Assembly (NCBI GenBank): GCA_030432255.1
Contig: JAUIHS010000017.1
Location: 1 to 64,000, forward strand
Length of the DNA: 64,000 bases
Source: Phycisphaerae bacterium
Lineage (GTDB): Bacteria > Planctomycetota > Phycisphaerae > Phycisphaerales > UBA1924
Reading direction: 5' to 3'
In this document: one piece after another, positions 61,302 through 64,000 of the stretch
How the letters are laid out: the number at the start of each line of letters is the position of its first letter
Position numbering within the stretch: the first letter of the stretch is position 1
Translations under genes and position numbers: made by a program
Notes under the pieces: model-generated
Told to the model about the DNA's origin: nothing
Seen by the model: the letters and a program-made list of their open reading frames with translations, nothing else
Database searches by the model: none

Positions 61302-62789
61302 ATGTCCGCAACACCGACACCCAACATCATCAATGGCGCCTCCGCTCCCGCAGAGAGCGGCGACGCCCGCACCAATGTGAACCCCGCGACGGGCGCGGCG
61401 GTCTCTCAGGCCACGCTCAACGCCACCCGCGCCGCCGAGGACGCCGTGCAGGCTGCACTTGAGGCCTTTCCGAAGTGGGCAGCGACACCGGTCGGTGATC
61501 GCGTCCAGCCTCTCTTCCGTTACAAGACCCTCCTGGAAGCACACGTCGATGAACTTGCGGACATCGTCGTCTCTGAACATGGTAAGACGAAACCGGAAGC
61601 CATCGGTTCCGTGCGTCGCGGCATCGACTGCATCGAATTCGCATGTTCCGCACCGGCGCTGATCATGGGACAGAGCCTGCCTCAGATTGCGGTGTCCTCA
61701 TCCTTCTGTCGCACGGAGGATGAGGGCGGCGTCGGCATTGACTCCACGGTCGACCGCGTCCCCCTCGGCGTGTGCGTCGGTATCACACCATTCAATTTCC
61801 CGGTGATGGTGCCGATGTGGATGTGGCCCATGGCGATCGCCTGCGGCAACACCTTCGTGCTCAAGCCCTCCGAGAAGGTTCCGCTCTCGGCGCTCCGCTG
61901 CACCGAACTCGCCCAGGAAGCCGGCCTGCCTCCGGGTGTGCTCAATCTCGTCAACGGCGGTCCTGATGTCGTCAACCATCTCATTACGCATGACGATGTG
62001 CGGGCCGTCTCATTTGTCGGATCCACGAAGATTGGTCGACACATCTACACGACCGCAACCGCGCACGGCAAACGTGCGCAATGCATGTGCGGTGCGAAGA
62101 ACCACTCCATCATCATGCCCGATGCCAACCGCGGCGCCGCCATCGAGGGGATCGTGGGCTCCGCCTTCGGTAACACCGGCCAGCGCTGCCTTGCGGGATC
62201 GGTCGTGGTGTGTGTCGGTGACAGCGCTGACTGGCTGGTGCCCGGTGTGGTGGAGGCCGCGAAGAAGATGAAGGTCTGCTCCGGGCATGAGCCGGGCGTC
62301 GGAATGGGTCCGCTCATCGACGAGGATGCCCTCAAGCGTGTGCACCACTACATCGAGAAGGGTGTCGATGAGGGGGCCACGCTCGCGCTGGATGGTCGTA
62401 CCGCCGACATGCCGCAGACTGGCTGGTTCGTCGGGCCGACCGTGTTGGACCACTGCCGCCCCGGGATGGCCGTCGTCGAGGATGAGATCTTCGGCCCGGT
62501 CCTGAGCATCATGCGCGAGGAGACGCTTGATGCCGCGATTGCGACGGTGAACCGTTCGCCCTACGGCAACATGAGTGTCATCTTCACCGACTCAGGCCAT
62601 GCGGCCCGTCGCTTCAAGACGAACATCGGCGCCGGGATGCTGGGCGTGAACGTCGGCGTGCCCGCCCCCATGGCGTGCTTCCCCTTCTCCGGCTGGGGCC
62701 ACTCCTTCTTCGGAGACCTCCACGCCAACGGCACCGATGCGGTTTCCTTCTTCACCGAATCCCGAGTCATGGTCCAGCGCTGGCTCTGA
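61302..62789 (+). CDS. mmsA: CoA-acylating methylmalonate/malonate semialdehyde dehydrogenase
   Basis: A 495-residue aldehyde dehydrogenase of the MmsA/IolA group, which oxidises malonate or methylmalonate semialdehyde to acetyl- or propionyl-CoA. Visible motifs: GITPFNFPVMVPMWMWPMAI, the catalytic Cys296 in NTGQRCLAGS, and the late FSGWGHSFFGDLHANG. The ATG at 61302 has AAAGGA five bases upstream; an ATG at 61296 is too close. It is followed 83 bp later by a beta-ureidopropionase-like gene, suggesting that malonate semialdehyde from beta-alanine is the substrate. Confidence 0.92.
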   Translation: MSATPTPNIINGASAPAESGDARTNVNPATGAAVSQATLNATRAAEDAVQAALEAFPKWAATPVGDRVQPLFRYKTLLEAHVDELADIVVSEHGKTKPEAIGSVRRGIDCIEFACSAPALIMGQSLPQIAVSSSFCRTEDEGGVGIDSTVDRVPLGVCVGITPFNFPVMVPMWMWPMAIACGNTFVLKPSEKVPLSALRCTELAQEAGLPPGVLNLVNGGPDVVNHLITHDDVRAVSFVGSTKIGRHIYTTATAHGKRAQCMCGAKNHSIIMPDANRGAAIEGIVGSAFGNTGQRCLAGSVVVCVGDSADWLVPGVVEAAKKMKVCSGHEPGVGMGPLIDEDALKRVHHYIEKGVDEGATLALDGRTADMPQTGWFVGPTVLDHCRPGMAVVEDEIFGPVLSIMREETLDAAIATVNRSPYGNMSVIFTDSGHAARRFKTNIGAGMLGVNVGVPAPMACFPFSGWGHSFFGDLHANGTDAVSFFTESRVMVQRWL

Positions 62790-62872
62790 GTACTCGTCTC
62801 GGTTCCCGCGCGAAGGCGCTCAACCTCTGTTTCCTGATCACCAACCCTGTTCCCTGCCTACCGGAGATCCCC

Positions 62873-63742
62873 ATGCCACGAGTGACGCGCGCCGCCCTGA
62901 CCCAGGTCAAGCTCACAGAGTCCGCCGATGCACCTCTGGAGAAGATCAAGCAATCCATGATCGACGCCCACGTGGCGCTCATCGAGCAGGCCGCGTCCGA
63001 AGGTGTGCAGGTCCTGTGCATGCAGGAACTCTTCTATGGTCCCTACTTCTGTGCCGAACAGGAAACGAAGTGGTACGACCTGACCGAGTCGATCCCCGAC
63101 GGGCCGACGACTGAACTCTTCTGCCAACTCGCGGCGAAGCACAAGATGGTTCTCGTCGTTCCCATGTACGAAGTGGACATGCCCGGCGTCTACTACAACA
63201 CCGCCTCCGTCATCGACGAGGACGGCATGTATCTCGGGAAGTACCGCAAGCACCACATTCCACACTGCAAGCCGGGCTTCTGGGAGAAGTTCTACTTCAC
63301 GCCCGGCAACCTCGGCTATCCCGTGTTCGAGACGCGCCATGGCAACATCGGCGTCTATATCTGTTACGACCGCCACTTCCCGGAAGGCGCACGTGAACTC
63401 GGGCTCAATGGCGCCGAGATCGTCTTCAATCCCAGCGCCACCGTTGCGGGTCTGAGCGAGTACCTCTGGAAACTCGAGCAGCCGGCTCACGCCGTCGCCA
63501 ACCAGTACTACGTCGGCGCCATCAACCGCGTCGGCACGGAGGCGCCGTGGAACATGGGTGAGTTCTACGGTCAGTCCTACTTCTGCGATCCCCGTGGCCA
63601 GATCATCAAGGAAGCCTCACGCGACCAGACGGAACTCGTCATCGCCGACCTCGACCTCGACAAGATCCAGGAGGTCCGCAACACCTGGCAGTTCTTCCGC
63701 GACCGACGCCCTGAGTCCTACGAGAATATCAGTGCGTTTTAG
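62873..63742 (+). CDS. Nitrilase-superfamily amidohydrolase, beta-ureidopropionase-like
   Basis: A 289-residue carbon-nitrogen hydrolase. The catalytic triad is E52 (QELFYG), K126 (KYRKHHIP) and C164 (YICYDRHFPE). Late motifs NGAEIVFNPSATVAGLSEYL and AINRVGTE resemble beta-ureidopropionase and N-carbamoylputrescine amidase. GGAG lies before ATG 62873. It follows mmsA, so cleavage of N-carbamoyl-beta-alanine to beta-alanine in reductive pyrimidine breakdown is the most likely role; N-carbamoylputrescine is the alternative. Confidence 0.9.
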   Translation: MPRVTRAALTQVKLTESADAPLEKIKQSMIDAHVALIEQAASEGVQVLCMQELFYGPYFCAEQETKWYDLTESIPDGPTTELFCQLAAKHKMVLVVPMYEVDMPGVYYNTASVIDEDGMYLGKYRKHHIPHCKPGFWEKFYFTPGNLGYPVFETRHGNIGVYICYDRHFPEGARELGLNGAEIVFNPSATVAGLSEYLWKLEQPAHAVANQYYVGAINRVGTEAPWNMGEFYGQSYFCDPRGQIIKEASRDQTELVIADLDLDKIQEVRNTWQFFRDRRPESYENISAF

Positions 63743-63947
63743 GCACTCGATCTTGCGGGTCCAGTAGTCGGGCCGGGCGGAGTGCGGCATCGGGCGACAG
63801 GGCCGGGGAGTGTTGCCGAAGGGCTCCGCAACCGGCGGTCCTGGAGTGAGAACCTCGGTGAACGTCCGCTTCAGCACCTGATCCGCTCGGGCATCGTGGA
63901 CTGCGGTCGGCCCATACTCTCGTCTTCAGGTACCTCACAGGGAACTC

Positions 63948-64000
63948 ATGATCAGCAGTTCGTCGATGACCTCGCGCAGCGCCCATGCTCGATCCGCCGC
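63948..64000 (+). CDS. Possible start of a gene running off the right edge
   Basis: AGGGA lies four bases before ATG 63948, and the frame (MISSSSMTSRSAHARSA) is open to the end of the window. Only 17 codons are visible, so no family can be named. The 205 bp before it show no other gene; CATACT at about 63911 may be a -10 box. Confidence 0.35.
   Translation, partial: MISSSSMTSRSAHARSA

Overview
This 64 kb window is GC-rich bacterial chromosome (roughly 65% GC by eye), almost certainly from a planctomycete of the Phycisphaerae type. The evidence is the combination of dockerin-like EF-hand modules on secreted proteins, PEP-CTERM-like tails (PAP...RRRR), ECF sigma factors paired with membrane Ser/Thr kinases carrying TPRs, TPR-sulfotransferases, DUF1080 lipoproteins and a type III glutamine synthetase. 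No rRNA or CRISPR array was seen. One tRNA (Ala, TGC) is present.

Layout. Positions 1-4739 are the right end of an integrative element. They hold the tail of an IS5-like transposase, an unknown gene, a pair of palindromic direct repeats, and a five-gene operon (excisionase-like HTH, unknown, RepA-type ATPase, two-helix membrane protein, tyrosine integrase). Every junction in the operon is a stop/start overlap. The integrase reads into a tRNA-Ala(TGC) gene on the minus strand, which is the likely attachment site. Positions 4.8-13.7 kb hold core-type genes: lemA and an M48 protease, a dockerin beta-propeller protein, RDD and zinc-ribbon membrane proteins, trpA and glnN (GSIII).

Positions 13.7-16.4 kb carry the first sigma factor/kinase module, followed by a small secreted protein, a DegP-like protease, panB, an aldo/keto reductase, a DinB-like protein and a DUF1080 lipoprotein. 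At 21.8-25.6 kb lies a 1039-residue secreted hydrolase with an N-terminal dockerin. At 25.7-33.6 kb there is a TPR-sulfotransferase and two more tandem sigma factor/kinase modules. Positions 33.8-46.2 kb hold an S10 carboxypeptidase, membrane proteins, hutI-hutH, folE2, a second TPR-sulfotransferase, a DinG-like helicase and a DCC-family protein. Positions 46.5-61.2 kb are rich in secreted proteins (two PEP-CTERM-like, four dockerin-bearing including a MauG-like peroxidase), with hutU, a methionine aminopeptidase and an unknown 404-residue conserved-looking protein among them. At 61.3-63.7 kb an MmsA-type aldehyde dehydrogenase is followed by a beta-ureidopropionase-like amidohydrolase, which suggests pyrimidine/beta-alanine catabolism. 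A new gene may begin at 63948.

How the parts work together. The three sigma/kinase modules look like self-contained signalling units. HutH, HutU and HutI supply three steps of histidine breakdown from two separate loci. The dockerins mostly share a cysteine at each end that may clasp the module by a disulfide. Start sites were moved from the longest reading frame where a Shine-Dalgarno, a stop/start overlap or the family start argued for it.
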